A stretch of DNA of 64,000 nucleotides from Kitasatospora sp. NBC_01246 (GTDB lineage: Bacteria; Actinomycetota; Actinomycetes; Streptomycetales; Streptomycetaceae): positions 27,398 through 91,397 of the forward strand of contig NZ_CP108485.1 of the NCBI RefSeq assembly GCF_036226505.1. Reading direction: 5' to 3'. How positions within the stretch are numbered: position 1 is the stretch's first letter; every line of letters begins with the position of its first letter. A model generated the notes under the pieces. That model was not told the origin of the DNA and searched no databases. It saw nothing but the letters and a program-made list of their open reading frames with translations. Shown here in pieces: positions 9,388-17,257 of this stretch. A program made the position numbers and the translations under genes.

Positions 9388-9944
9388 TTTCCCAGGTCAC
9401 CCCGGCGCTCGGTCTGCGGCCCGAGGGCGCCGCGGAACAGGTCGGCGCGGTCGGCGGTCCCCCAGGTGGCCATGAACTCCGCGGCCTGCTCCGGGGTGAT
9501 GCCGTCCACGCTGGCGGCGGCGATCAGCGCCGCCGGGAACGTCTTCGGGTTCCACTCGATCCCGGGGTCCTTCTCAGCCTGCGCCGGCGTGGGCGGGTGC
9601 TCCTCGACCAGGTCCTCGAAGGCGGGACCGGGCAGCGCGCGAAAACGCAGGGTCACCGAGACCCGGTCCGCCGCCTGCACCGCGTCGGCAAGGTCAGCGG
9701 CGGCGGCATCGGCTGCGGCCCGCTTGGCGTCGTCGTCCGGATGGGCCTCGGCCAGAAGCGCGGTGCGAGCGGCACGGCGTTCGACCTCGTTGAACGCCTC
9801 CTTCAGCGCGCTGTCCTCCCACAGCCGCAGCGTGCTCTGCGCCGGCTGGCGGTTGTGAAGGCGCTGCAGCGTGGCGCTCCAGTGCGCATCGGCGGCGACG
9901 ACGGCGGCCGGCGGCTGCGGCGTGGTGACGGTGGTCTTGGGCAT
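9381..9944 (-). CDS. Tail assembly chaperone (G-like)
   Basis: 187 residues from ATG 9944; a GGAGGACC ribosome site lies just upstream. Helical, Ala/Asp/Glu-rich, with the conserved-looking end ALIAAASVDGITPEQA and a C terminus GDLGKG that reads straight into the slippery site. It sits between the major tail protein and the tape measure gene, the usual place for chaperone G. Normal termination gives this short form in excess over the frameshifted long form. Confidence 0.85.
   Translation of the reverse strand: MPKTTVTTPQPPAAVVAADAHWSATLQRLHNRQPAQSTLRLWEDSALKEAFNEVERRAARTALLAEAHPDDDAKRAAADAAAADLADAVQAADRVSVTLRFRALPGPAFEDLVEEHPPTPAQAEKDPGIEWNPKTFPAALIAAASVDGITPEQAAEFMATWGTADRADLFRGALGPQTERRGDLGKG
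9387..9393 (-). promoter_or_regulatory. Programmed -1 ribosomal frameshift heptamer
   Basis: On the minus strand the codons CTG GGA AAA GGC TGA contain G_GGA_AAA in exactly the X_XXY_YYZ register, one codon before the stop of the chaperone gene. Slipping back one base opens the downstream zinc-ribbon frame. The same class of heptamer is used by many siphophage chaperone pairs. Confidence 0.85.
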
Positions 9945-9976
9945 GGTGGTCCTCCGAAGAAGGTGAGGGGCAGGAG

Positions 9977-10034
9977 GGGCCCGGCCGGGCGGACTCGCGC
10001 GTCCCCTCGTGCGCGCGAGGGCGCCCGGCCGGGA
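9977..10034 (-). terminator. GC-rich hairpin between tail tube and chaperone genes
   Basis: The repeats GCCCGGCCGGGC and GCCCGGCCGGG flank a second inner GC-rich stem (CTCGCGCG / CGCGCGAG). No T tract follows. It may act as a partial terminator or processing site that lowers chaperone expression relative to the major tail protein. Confidence 0.45.
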
Positions 10035-10049
10035 GTCGGTGAGGTCCGG

Positions 10050-10547
10050 TCAGGTAGCGGCGGGCACGGGTGCGCCCTGGACCGGCCGGGAGGTGATGCT
10101 GAAATTCACCGTGAACTTGGCGGCCTCGTTGTCGGCGCTGTAGGCGGGCTGAACCGAACCGACACGGACGGGGAAGATGTCCATCGACTTGTTCGTAGGG
10201 ATATCGCCCTTACGAAAGATGACGATGAACCCCGTGGTGCCCTTCTTCAGGAGCTCCTCCGTAACGTTCGTCGTGGAGTCCTCGTAGAAAGTCAGGCTGC
10301 TGTCGGCCGCCTTGTCCGAGCCGGGGATCGTGCCGTCGAACGTGTCGCTCATGTCCGGCACGTCGATGGCCTGGTTCTCCGCCGTCCACCCGTTCACCTC
10401 GGCGATGCCAGCGGTCAGGTTGTTGCCGGCCGTGATCTCCACCCGGGTGGGGATCATCGTGAGCGCGGCGATGGTCGGGACGAACAGGAACTGCGAGGTA
10501 CCCCGGCGGCTGTACTTCTCGACAGGTACGAGCGGGGGAAGTGACAT
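10050..10547 (-). CDS. Major tail tube protein
   Basis: 165 residues from ATG 10547. The beta-rich sequence, with the segments FLFVPTIAALTMIPTRVEI and DTFDGTIPGSDKAADSSLTF, resembles actinophage major tail proteins of the phage tail tube fold, and the length is normal. It lies between the tail completion gene and the chaperones, matching the usual order. It is framed by non-coding gaps of 105 and 206 bases, unlike the overlapping neighbours, as expected for a highly expressed gene. Confidence 0.75.
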   Translation of the reverse strand: MSLPPLVPVEKYSRRGTSQFLFVPTIAALTMIPTRVEITAGNNLTAGIAEVNGWTAENQAIDVPDMSDTFDGTIPGSDKAADSSLTFYEDSTTNVTEELLKKGTTGFIVIFRKGDIPTNKSMDIFPVRVGSVQPAYSADNEAAKFTVNFSITSRPVQGAPVPAAT

Positions 10548-10643
10548 GGTGGGACCCCAAGGTGTCTGGTCAGGGGTCGGCTCTGCTGCTCGGCGGCCAG
10601 GCCCCGTTGGGACGGTGAAGGGGGGCCGCGGTGTGTTGGGGCG

Positions 10644-10731
10644 GCGTCCGCGCTGTGCCGCCGCGGTGCGGGTTGTGCCGGCCGCCTCCGGTGACCGGGG
10701 GCAGCGTCCGCGTGTGCCGTCGCGGTACGGG
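10644..10731. repeat. Imperfect direct repeat upstream of tail tube gene
   Basis: Two copies of about 28 bases (10644-10672 and 10704-10731) share GCGTCCGCG, TGTGCCG and CGCGGT blocks. They lie in the 206-base gap between the tail completion and tail tube genes and may belong to a promoter or processing region. Function unknown. Confidence 0.4.
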
Positions 10732-10753
10732 TGCGTGCAGCGCTGAGGCTGCG

Positions 10754-11194
10754 TCAGGCCGGGCTGGTGAGATCCAGCCGGAACCTGATCATGTAGTCAA
10801 CGATACCGTCGCCGGGGGCCTGCTCGGTTCCCGCGTCGATGTCGATGCTGCGGCCTCGGCAGGTCACGCCGGGCTGCAGGTCGAGTTGGTGGAGCCACCG
10901 GCCGGTCACCCGGTCGCGTTCCAGGACCGCTGCCCGGACGCGGTCGGCCAGCCACTCGGCCTGTTCGGTGGTCTCGGCGACGCACACCGCCTGGTAGAGC
11001 GCGGAGGCGTCCTCGGAGCGGTCGGAGAAGGGCGCGCCCTGCACGTCCCACGGCAGCGGGTGAAGTACGCAGTACGGCAGCGCCTCGGGCGCTCCGGCGT
11101 CGGTGCGTGGGAGCGCGCCGACGCCGCACGGGCGGCCGGTGGCGGCGGCAAGCAGCGCGGCGAGAGCGCGGGTGACGGGGAGCCGGGCGATCAC
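10754..11194 (-). CDS. Tail terminator / tail completion-like protein
   Basis: 146 residues from ATG 11194. The sequence has the mixed alpha/beta form of siphophage tail terminators: an N-terminal helix (ARLPVTRALAALLAAA), then beta strands, then a helix with WLADRVRAAVLER, ending FRLDLTSPA. It lies directly before the tail tube gene and after an HK97 gp10-like gene, the usual position. Family call rests on size, pattern and place. Confidence 0.6.
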   Translation of the reverse strand: MIARLPVTRALAALLAAATGRPCGVGALPRTDAGAPEALPYCVLHPLPWDVQGAPFSDRSEDASALYQAVCVAETTEQAEWLADRVRAAVLERDRVTGRWLHQLDLQPGVTCRGRSIDIDAGTEQAPGDGIVDYMIRFRLDLTSPA

Positions 11195-11237
11195 GGGGCA
11201 CTCCCTTCGTGGCGCTCGCGGCCGTCCAGGGCGGTGT

Positions 11238-11648
11238 TCACCCGATCACCCACTCGGCGATCGCTGTGAGCTGGCCGTCGATCTGGCGGCCGAACGCGTC
11301 GAGGGCGGGCGCGACGTGCGGGTAGGGCGGCTGGTTGTAGTGGCGGCCCAACCTGTCGGTGCCGGTGAATCCGAACTCCAGGCGGCGGCCCTGCGGTGCT
11401 GTGGTGCCGATCAGCGACTCGGCGACGCCGGCCGGGCCCGCGCTGGTGGCCACGCTCCAGGAGTCGCGGTAGCGGCCTGTGATGACGTTCGGGCCGGGCC
11501 GGCCGGAGGCGTTCATGCGGATCTGCTGCTGCAGGAGAGTCCCCTGGTGGCGCATCAGTGCGGTGACGGCTGGGCCCACACGGTCCGCCGCCTGCTCGAA
11601 CGCCGCAGCGAGCATCTCGGGGTCGGTGAAGGTGCGCGCCGTACTCAT
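11238..11648 (-). CDS. Head-tail joining protein (HK97 gp10-like)
   Basis: 136 residues. ATG 11648 overlaps the stop of the upstream gene (ATGA) and is preferred over an earlier in-frame start at 11684. The N-terminal helix FEQAADRVGPAVTALMRHQGTLLQQQIR, followed by TGRYRDSWSV and a C-terminal helix, fits the gp10-like head-tail joining family. Its place between a connector-type gene and the tail terminator agrees. Confidence 0.65.
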   Translation of the reverse strand: MSTARTFTDPEMLAAAFEQAADRVGPAVTALMRHQGTLLQQQIRMNASGRPGPNVITGRYRDSWSVATSAGPAGVAESLIGTTAPQGRRLEFGFTGTDRLGRHYNQPPYPHVAPALDAFGRQIDGQLTAIAEWVIG

Positions 11649-12082
11649 GGTGCGGCCAGGGTCTTCGGCTGGATCTCGTCGCACCAGGTCATGCGGACGA
11701 CGACCATGGTGTTGCCGTGGCCGGTGCGGGCTACCCGCCAGTCGCGGTTGAGGAGCGACTGGTCGCCGCCCTGGTGGACGGCCGTCACGGTGACGTAGTC
11801 GTCTCGGGCCGGCACCGGGGCCTGGGGCGGGGTGAGCAGCTTGTAGCCGGCCTTGGGGTCGTCGACGTGCTCCAGCAGGTCGGTGGGCAGGACCCGCCCG
11901 ATCGGCTGGGAGCCGGGGCCGACCATCGCGCCCGGGCCCTCGTAGACCAGGGTGCGCGGCGCGTCGACGAGCTGGCCGGTGCGCTCGTCCAGGACCCGGT
12001 CGGCACCGGGCCGCTCGACGCGCACGGTGTCGCCCATCACGAGCTCCTGGACCAGGTTCGCCAGCGGGCTGACGTCGAGCAT
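11645..12082 (-). CDS. Head completion / connector-type protein
   Basis: 145 residues from ATG 12082, one base after the upstream stop. Contains VRVERPGADRVLDERTGQL, a beta-hairpin pattern seen in small head-closure proteins that carry a template of bound gene order portal-capsid-connector-stopper. The C terminus has VVVRMTWCDEIQP. No specific family is certain; the position suggests the head-tail stopper. Confidence 0.5.
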   Translation of the reverse strand: MLDVSPLANLVQELVMGDTVRVERPGADRVLDERTGQLVDAPRTLVYEGPGAMVGPGSQPIGRVLPTDLLEHVDDPKAGYKLLTPPQAPVPARDDYVTVTAVHQGGDQSLLNRDWRVARTGHGNTMVVVRMTWCDEIQPKTLAAP

Positions 12083-12083
12083 G

Positions 12084-12464
12084 TCACTCCCTCCCCTGGG
12101 CCCAGTCGATGAGCTGGCGCAGCGCGGCCCGGGTGAGCTCGTTGCGGCCGCCGTCAAGGTCGGTGCGCCTCAGCACGGCGTTGGCGAGCAGGTCCGGATC
12201 GATACCGGCGAGGAACGTGGCAACCGCTTCGCCGGTATCGGGCTGTTCGTCGGCGACCACGACGCGCACCAGGCCGTCGAACAGGCTGCTCACCCGCCCC
12301 TTGGCCAGGTAAAGGACGGCCTCGGGCGGCTCGCCGACGAAGTGCCGCAACCCGTATCCGCGTACGAGCTTGCTGACGTCCTGGCCGTCCAGATGCACGG
12401 TGCCCACGACACCGTCGGCGGTGATGACGAGGTGGCGCTGATCGGACTCGTTGATGCTGGTCAC
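12084..12464 (-). CDS. Phage head-region protein, unrecognised
   Basis: 126 residues, GTG start at 12464 overlapping the HExxH gene stop. The N-terminal half is beta-rich (HLVITADGVVGTVHLDGQDVSKLV) and the C-terminal half helical (DPDLLANAVLRRTDL). Not recognised. It is translationally coupled within the head-completion block, so a minor structural or assembly role is likely but unproven. Confidence 0.5.
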   Translation of the reverse strand: MTSINESDQRHLVITADGVVGTVHLDGQDVSKLVRGYGLRHFVGEPPEAVLYLAKGRVSSLFDGLVRVVVADEQPDTGEAVATFLAGIDPDLLANAVLRRTDLDGGRNELTRAALRQLIDWAQGRE

Positions 12465-12940
12465 CGGGGCTCCTGGTGGGTGAGGTAGTCGATCAGCGCG
12501 GGGTTGTCGCGCAACGCGGCGAGCAGCGGTCCGGCCAGGGCGTTGACCGTGCGTTCCTCGACGTCCTTCAGGCCCGCGGCGGCGTCCGCGTCAGGATCGA
12601 TCCCGGCGACGCGCAGGCACTGGTGGAGGACCTCGTGCACCACTACCTCGGCCTCGTAGTCGGGGGCGAGGTCCGCACGCAGGGCGATGCGCTGCTCGGT
12701 GCTGTCGGAGTAGCCGGAGAGGGTGCGCTGGGAGCGGGTGTTCTCCTCGTTGATCACCGCGTTGTCGAGCACCACGGTATAGAGGAGGTGCCCGACCCGC
12801 AGCCGGCCGGGCACGGGCGGCCGGGCCAGGGCGGCGCCGGACTCGGCTTCCCTGCTCCGGATCGCCTCCGCCACCCAGGCCGGGGCGCGGTTCAGCGTGC
12901 GGCTGCTCTGCTCGACGCTCACGCCGTCGGCCCCGGTCAC
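12461..12940 (-). CDS. HExxH-motif protein, putative zinc metallopeptidase
   Basis: 159 residues from GTG 12940, overlapping the glycosidase stop (GTGA). The segment VVVHEVLHQCLRVAGIDPD contains HEVLH, the HExxH zinc-binding and catalytic motif, in a predicted helix. The third ligand is not obvious. It may be a capsid or scaffold maturation protease, since the scaffold protein is otherwise without a visible protease, or a tail-associated enzyme. This is inference from motif and position; some HExxH matches are inactive. Confidence 0.55.
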   Translation of the reverse strand: MTGADGVSVEQSSRTLNRAPAWVAEAIRSREAESGAALARPPVPGRLRVGHLLYTVVLDNAVINEENTRSQRTLSGYSDSTEQRIALRADLAPDYEAEVVVHEVLHQCLRVAGIDPDADAAAGLKDVEERTVNALAGPLLAALRDNPALIDYLTHQEPR

Positions 12941-13683
12941 CGCGGCCACCCCGGTGCGGGGCGGGCCGGGAACGAGCCGACGAGGTCGGTGAGGTCCTGC
13001 CAGTAGGCGGTGGGCAGGCCGTCCCAGGGGTTGGAGGCCGGTCCGGTGTAGACGGAGGTGTGCATGAAGACCGTGTGACAGCCGCTCGCGCGGGCCAGGA
13101 GGACCGCCTCCCGGGCGTCCGCCCACGTGGTGACGCCGTGTAGCAGGTGCACGGTGCGCTCCGGCTTCCACTCCCGCAGCCAGGCCGGCTGACTGGCCAT
13201 CGCGGTGCGGTAGTCCGGAAGCGTCCCCTCAAAAGTGACGACCTGATCGGCGATCTGCAGATACCGCTCGTCGGCCGGGACGGTGCCGCAGTTCAGCACG
13301 ATGTGCCGGGCGCCGCGTTTGCGCAGCCCCTGGATCGTGGTGGCGACGGCCTGCACGCCGGCGGAGTTCGCGGCGACCTGGTCGAGGAACACCCCGTCAG
13401 TGATCCCGCGCGCGATCCAGAGGTCTGCCTGCTGGAACACCGTGAAGTCCACGACCGAGCCGTAGCCGTGGTTGATGTACCCGAGGACCGGCGTGCCGCT
13501 CGCCTTCACGCTGCGCCCGGCGTCGTACAGCACGCTGTCCTCGGACGCGCCGGGCCCCGACGCCTGGTTAAGGACGACCCACTGGAGCGGCGTCCCCGGA
13601 ACGGCGAGGGCGTCCCAGGCGGCGGCGTCCAGCCCGGGGTGCTGGTAGAGGGGCACGCCCAGCCCCATGGTGGTGAGCGCCAT
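12937..13683 (-). CDS. Spherulin-4-like glycoside hydrolase
   Basis: 248 residues, ATG 13683 overlapping the minor head gene stop. The TIM-barrel-like sequence has the family hallmarks: GVPLYQHPGLDAAAWDAL at the N terminus, VVLNQASGPG, GTPVLGYINHGYG, and GVFLDQVAANS. Spherulation-specific family 4 proteins include endo-acting enzymes that cut galactosamine-containing polymers. The usual acidic residue after GxFxD is Q here (FLDQ), so activity is uncertain. It is embedded between head genes and overlaps both neighbours. That suggests a virion-linked or co-expressed polysaccharide depolymerase. Confidence 0.7.
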   Translation of the reverse strand: MALTTMGLGVPLYQHPGLDAAAWDALAVPGTPLQWVVLNQASGPGASEDSVLYDAGRSVKASGTPVLGYINHGYGSVVDFTVFQQADLWIARGITDGVFLDQVAANSAGVQAVATTIQGLRKRGARHIVLNCGTVPADERYLQIADQVVTFEGTLPDYRTAMASQPAWLREWKPERTVHLLHGVTTWADAREAVLLARASGCHTVFMHTSVYTGPASNPWDGLPTAYWQDLTDLVGSFPARPAPGWPR

Positions 13684-14534
13684 CAGGCGTCGTCCTCCTC
13701 CTCGCCGGCCGCCTGGCCGGGGTCGATGTCGGTGCGCCCGGTGAGGTCGGGGCGGGGTATGAGGGAGCGGATGCATCCGGGGTGGCCGATCACGTGGACG
13801 GCGGCGTCCCCGACCTCGCGCAGGGTGCCGTGCGCCCGGTCCGGGTCGGCGTGGCCGGTCCAACCGCACTCCGGGCCGTCCTCGACCTGCACCCACTCGG
13901 CGCCGAGGTCCGCCGCGGTGTGCACCGCCGCGGTGTTCGCGGCGGTGGCGGCCTGCGCGACCAGCGCGGTGCGGGCCCAGGCCGCGGCCGGGTAGTGGCT
14001 GGAGTCCGCGTAGACGACGGCGTTGAGCGGGTGCGTCCGCGCGAGCTGGCCCGGGTCGACCGTCCTCGGGTTGCGGGTGGCGACGGAGGCCGCGCGGACG
14101 AACACACGGGCACGCCGGACGGTCTCGTTGATGCGGCGCACCAACGACTCGTAGGCGCCGGCGCTCAGCTCGCGCACCGCGGCCTGGTGGCCGTCGGACC
14201 AGGCGAACACGGGGACGGGCAAGTCGCTGCGCAGCGGGGCGCTCCGCAGAGCGGCCTCCGCGCCGTGCCGGTAGGCGATCGCAAGCTCGGTGCTCGCCCA
14301 TCGGTCGGCGACGCTGACGGCGGCCACGTCGAACGCGGCGACCGAGCGGTTGAAACGGGCGAGGGCGGCCTTCAGCACGACGGCCCGGCCCCGGGTGCCG
14401 CCGCTGCGCCGGAGGACGGCCAGGAGGTCGGCTTGGGCTGCTGTCAGGGCTGTCCAGGCGGCGGCGAGGTCGGTGGCCGCGGTGTCGATGAGCCGGTGGA
14501 GTTCCTGGTCGCGCCAGGTGGTCGGGGTGCTCAT
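13683..14534 (-). CDS. Minor head protein (SPP1 gp7 / Mu F-like)
   Basis: 283 residues from ATG 14534. The long helical N terminus is followed by the typical C-terminal module WVQVEDGPECGWTGHAD ... HVIGHPGCIRSLIPR, in which Cys and His residues recur as in minor capsid proteins of the gp7/F family. These proteins bind the portal and are injected or act in DNA packaging. The acidic tail GEEEDDA is unusual. The gene overlaps both neighbours. Confidence 0.75.
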   Translation of the reverse strand: MSTPTTWRDQELHRLIDTAATDLAAAWTALTAAQADLLAVLRRSGGTRGRAVVLKAALARFNRSVAAFDVAAVSVADRWASTELAIAYRHGAEAALRSAPLRSDLPVPVFAWSDGHQAAVRELSAGAYESLVRRINETVRRARVFVRAASVATRNPRTVDPGQLARTHPLNAVVYADSSHYPAAAWARTALVAQAATAANTAAVHTAADLGAEWVQVEDGPECGWTGHADPDRAHGTLREVGDAAVHVIGHPGCIRSLIPRPDLTGRTDIDPGQAAGEEEDDA

Positions 14535-14872
14535 CGGCGCGGCCGGGCGTGGAACTGCAGGATGCCGGTGTCGGTGTTGGTGCCGTCGTCCTCGACCGGT
14601 TGGGGGTCGTCGGGTGCGGGCGGGGCGCCGGCGTCGGTCAGGGCCGCGATCTGCCGCTCGAAGGCGGCGATATTGGCCGTGTTGTCGATGGCGATGACGC
14701 CGTTGATGCTCACCTTGAGGGGCTGGGCAAGGAGGGTCTGGCGGCGTTCGCGCAGCACTTCGAGGGCGACGGCGCGGGCGGAGCGCAGACGCAGGTATCG
14801 GGCATCCAGGTCGGCCGGGTCGGTGGTGGTGCCGAGTTCGGCGAGCAGCCAGGCCCGGGTGGCGTCGTCCAC
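14531..14872 (-). CDS. Small head-associated protein, unrecognised
   Basis: 113 residues. GTG 14872 is chosen because a GGGAG ribosome site lies eight bases upstream and coding character stops there. Helical with a basic, Arg-rich middle (LRLRSARAVALEVLRERRQ) and an acidic C-terminal part. It overlaps the minor head gene by 4 bases. Possibly a head assembly or connector factor; not recognised. Confidence 0.5.
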   Translation of the reverse strand: MDDATRAWLLAELGTTTDPADLDARYLRLRSARAVALEVLRERRQTLLAQPLKVSINGVIAIDNTANIAAFERQIAALTDAGAPPAPDDPQPVEDDGTNTDTGILQFHARPRR

Positions 14873-14960
14873 GCTGGTGGCTCCCGTCAGGTGGTTGGGG
14901 GGTGCGGGGTGCCTCGCTGGCCGGGCCGGGGAGGACGGCCCGGTCCGGCCAGCGAGGGGC

Positions 14961-15323
14961 TCACTCCCCGGCGGTGGTGTTCCGGGTCCGGCGGGCGGTG
15001 GCCTTGGGCGCGACGTCGGCCGGCGCCTCGTCCGGCCCGCCGTCGGGCAGCGCCTCGTCGGGCAGCGCCTCGGACGCCACCACGTCGGGCAGCTGCTGGT
15101 GCGCGTCCACCGCCGGCCCGGCAACGGCGACGTCCGCCTCCGTCGCCCCGCCCGTCTCCGGTGACGAAAGCGGGGCCAGGTCAGGCACGCGGCCGCCGAC
15201 CCACGCCGACGGATTGGTCACCAGGCAGGCGAGACGGGGCTCCGGCGTGCTCCCGGCGGCCAGCACGACCGTCGTGTGAGTGTCCGGATCGACCACGAAG
15301 ACGCTGCTCTCCAGCTGGCTCAT
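14961..15323 (-). CDS. Small protein downstream of major capsid gene
   Basis: 120 residues from ATG 15323, two bases after the major capsid stop. An N-terminal beta-rich half (SSVFVVDPDTHTTVVLAAG) is followed by a disordered-looking acidic, Pro/Ala-rich half with repeats of SEALPDEALPDGG and a basic end (KATARRTRN). It may be a head-tail connector or capsid accessory protein. Not recognised. Confidence 0.55.
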   Translation of the reverse strand: MSQLESSVFVVDPDTHTTVVLAAGSTPEPRLACLVTNPSAWVGGRVPDLAPLSSPETGGATEADVAVAGPAVDAHQQLPDVVASEALPDEALPDGGPDEAPADVAPKATARRTRNTTAGE

Positions 15324-15325
15324 GG

Positions 15326-16384
15326 TCACCACACCGTCGCGGCGACGTAGATGTCCGGGACGTACATCACCGGCATCGCGGACGCCGAGCCCTTGGTCCA
15401 CAGCTGCGCCGGGTCATCGGAGTAGCCGTGGGTGACGATGATGCCCGGAGCCTCCTCCCGCAGGATCGCGGGGTTGCCCCCGTTGGAGAGCACCAGGCCC
15501 TCCGCGGTCAGCCCGTACTGGGTCTCCGCCCACTCCCGGCTGTCCGGCGGCAGCAGGAAGTACATGTTCTCCGGCAGGACGCGGACGTTGCCGCCGGCCT
15601 CGGCGGGGAGCTGGAGGTCGTAGATGGTGATCGGCGGCAGGCCGTAGCGGGCCCGGACCGCCTGCACCTGGTCCGGCGCGAGCACCGCCGACGGAATGTT
15701 GACGCCCTGCGGGTTGTAGAAGGCGTTGCGGTAGGAGGAGTTGCCCGCCATCAGCGCGGCCGCCTTGTACGACGTCAGCGCGCGGGTCGGCAGGGGTGCG
15801 CCGATGGATCGCAGGTACTCGATCCACAGCATCTCGTCGCGGAGCATGTCCGCGTTCGGGTCGGTCCACGGCACCGACGCGACCGGTCGGTTCGCGGACG
15901 GGACCTGGTAGTCGACCTCGACGGTGAGACCGTTCTCACCGTTCAGGGTCAGCTTTCCGTCGGCCAGGACGTCGCCTGCGGCGATCTCCATCCGCTGCTG
16001 GATGGCCAGGACGTGCGAGGCGACGTCCCGGTAGATGTCGTCGATGACGTCCTGGTTGTCCAGGCCGCGCGAGGCGTTGAGCAGGATGGTCTCGAGCTCG
16101 CCGAGGATGTACTTCTGCGAGAGCGGGGGAAGCTGGCCCTCGGTCTCGAAGCGCGCGATCTCGCGGGCCGCGACCGGCGCGGAGCTGTCCCACGCCCGGT
16201 ACTTCGCGGGCAGGACGCGGCGGGTTGACCGCTTCGTCTTCCACTTCACCGAGTCGATCGTCCGCACGGGGACGATGGAGTTGGTGAGCTCGAAGTCGGC
16301 CCGGGTCTTGATCGAGCGTACGAACGCGTGGATCTCGGTGGCGTCGATGCCCTTGAGCAGGTTGTCCAGCATCTCGTTCGGCAT
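15326..16384 (-). CDS. Major capsid protein (Phage_cap_E-like)
   Basis: 352 residues from ATG 16384. The N terminus MPNEMLDNLLKGIDATEIHAF, the central segment SRGLDNQDVIDDIYRDVASHVLAIQQRMEIA and the end GYSDDPAQLWTKGSASAMPV match actinophage capsid proteins of the E family in pattern and length. It follows the decoration gene and scaffold, the expected order. No N-terminal scaffolding delta domain is present, consistent with the separate scaffold gene. Confidence 0.85.
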   Translation of the reverse strand: MPNEMLDNLLKGIDATEIHAFVRSIKTRADFELTNSIVPVRTIDSVKWKTKRSTRRVLPAKYRAWDSSAPVAAREIARFETEGQLPPLSQKYILGELETILLNASRGLDNQDVIDDIYRDVASHVLAIQQRMEIAAGDVLADGKLTLNGENGLTVEVDYQVPSANRPVASVPWTDPNADMLRDEMLWIEYLRSIGAPLPTRALTSYKAAALMAGNSSYRNAFYNPQGVNIPSAVLAPDQVQAVRARYGLPPITIYDLQLPAEAGGNVRVLPENMYFLLPPDSREWAETQYGLTAEGLVLSNGGNPAILREEAPGIIVTHGYSDDPAQLWTKGSASAMPVMYVPDIYVAATVW

Positions 16385-16396
16385 GGGTCAGCCTCC

Positions 16397-17134
16397 TCAG
16401 GCGGTGACGTAGACGATGGAGGCCGTGGCGTAGCCGGGAAGCGGCTGCACGAACGGCACGGGGAGCTTGGCCGGGTTGACCAGGCCGTGAACGCGCAACG
16501 GGGCGGCGGCCTTGGCCTGGCCGGGCGCGAACTGCAGGTCCGTCTCCAGGAAGCCGGCGAGGACCTCGGTGCCGTCGGTGGCGCCGGGGCTGCCGCCGCC
16601 GATGGGGGTAGTGACGTTGACGGCCGGGGTGGTGCCGCCCGTCAGGCCGGCCGCGTTGGCGGTCATCTGGGCGACGTTGTCTCCGGAGAAGTTTCCGGCG
16701 AACACCACGGTGTAGGGGCCGCCGGCGTTGCCCGTCACCGTGACGTCCCCGGCGGCGATGTTGTTGAGCGCCTCCAGTCCGGCCCTCACGGTCGCCGCGC
16801 TGGCGTTGTACGGCAGCGCCGCGGTGGCCTGGCCGTTGAACGTCAGGGTAAACGTGCCGCCGGTCGGGCCGCCGGTGATGGTGACGGTCTGGGTCTCGCT
16901 GGACGGCCCGGTGTACGGGGCGTAGAGACCGGACTCGGTGAGGCGGCCGAGGGGGATGCCCGACCTGAGGACGTTGTAACCCTGGTCCGGTCCGGAGCCG
17001 GCGTTCCAGTGCGTGCCCTGGACGAACTTCCCGGTGTCCAGGGTCACGGTCTGGTTGGTTTCGGTGCCGTGGGTGCTGGCGAGCCAGAGCCGGTTGGCGG
17101 TGTAGGTGGTACTCCTGGTGATCGGCGGCAGCAT
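16397..17134 (-). CDS. Head decoration protein with inserted Ig-like/beta module
   Basis: 245 residues from ATG 17134. Residues 1-75 and 185-245 form the head decoration core (TLDTGKFVQGTHWNAG; FAPGQAKAAAPLRVHGLV). Between them lies a roughly 100-residue beta module (TVTITGGPTGGTFTLTFNG ... AVNVTT) of a kind found in many actinophage virion proteins. Such proteins sit on the capsid surface. The module is probably displayed outside and may bind host or environmental glycans; that is inference. Confidence 0.7.
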   Translation of the reverse strand: MLPPITRSTTYTANRLWLASTHGTETNQTVTLDTGKFVQGTHWNAGSGPDQGYNVLRSGIPLGRLTESGLYAPYTGPSSETQTVTITGGPTGGTFTLTFNGQATAALPYNASAATVRAGLEALNNIAAGDVTVTGNAGGPYTVVFAGNFSGDNVAQMTANAAGLTGGTTPAVNVTTPIGGGSPGATDGTEVLAGFLETDLQFAPGQAKAAAPLRVHGLVNPAKLPVPFVQPLPGYATASIVYVTA

Positions 17135-17257
17135 GCCGGATCTCCCTCCCTCGGGGCAGGTGCGTGCTGGCTGGTGGGCACCTGCGCCGGGGTGCCGTCC
17201 ACGAGGGAGGGGAGGTTCGTGGAGGGCGTGGTCCCTCCGAGCGCGCGAGTGGCTCGG

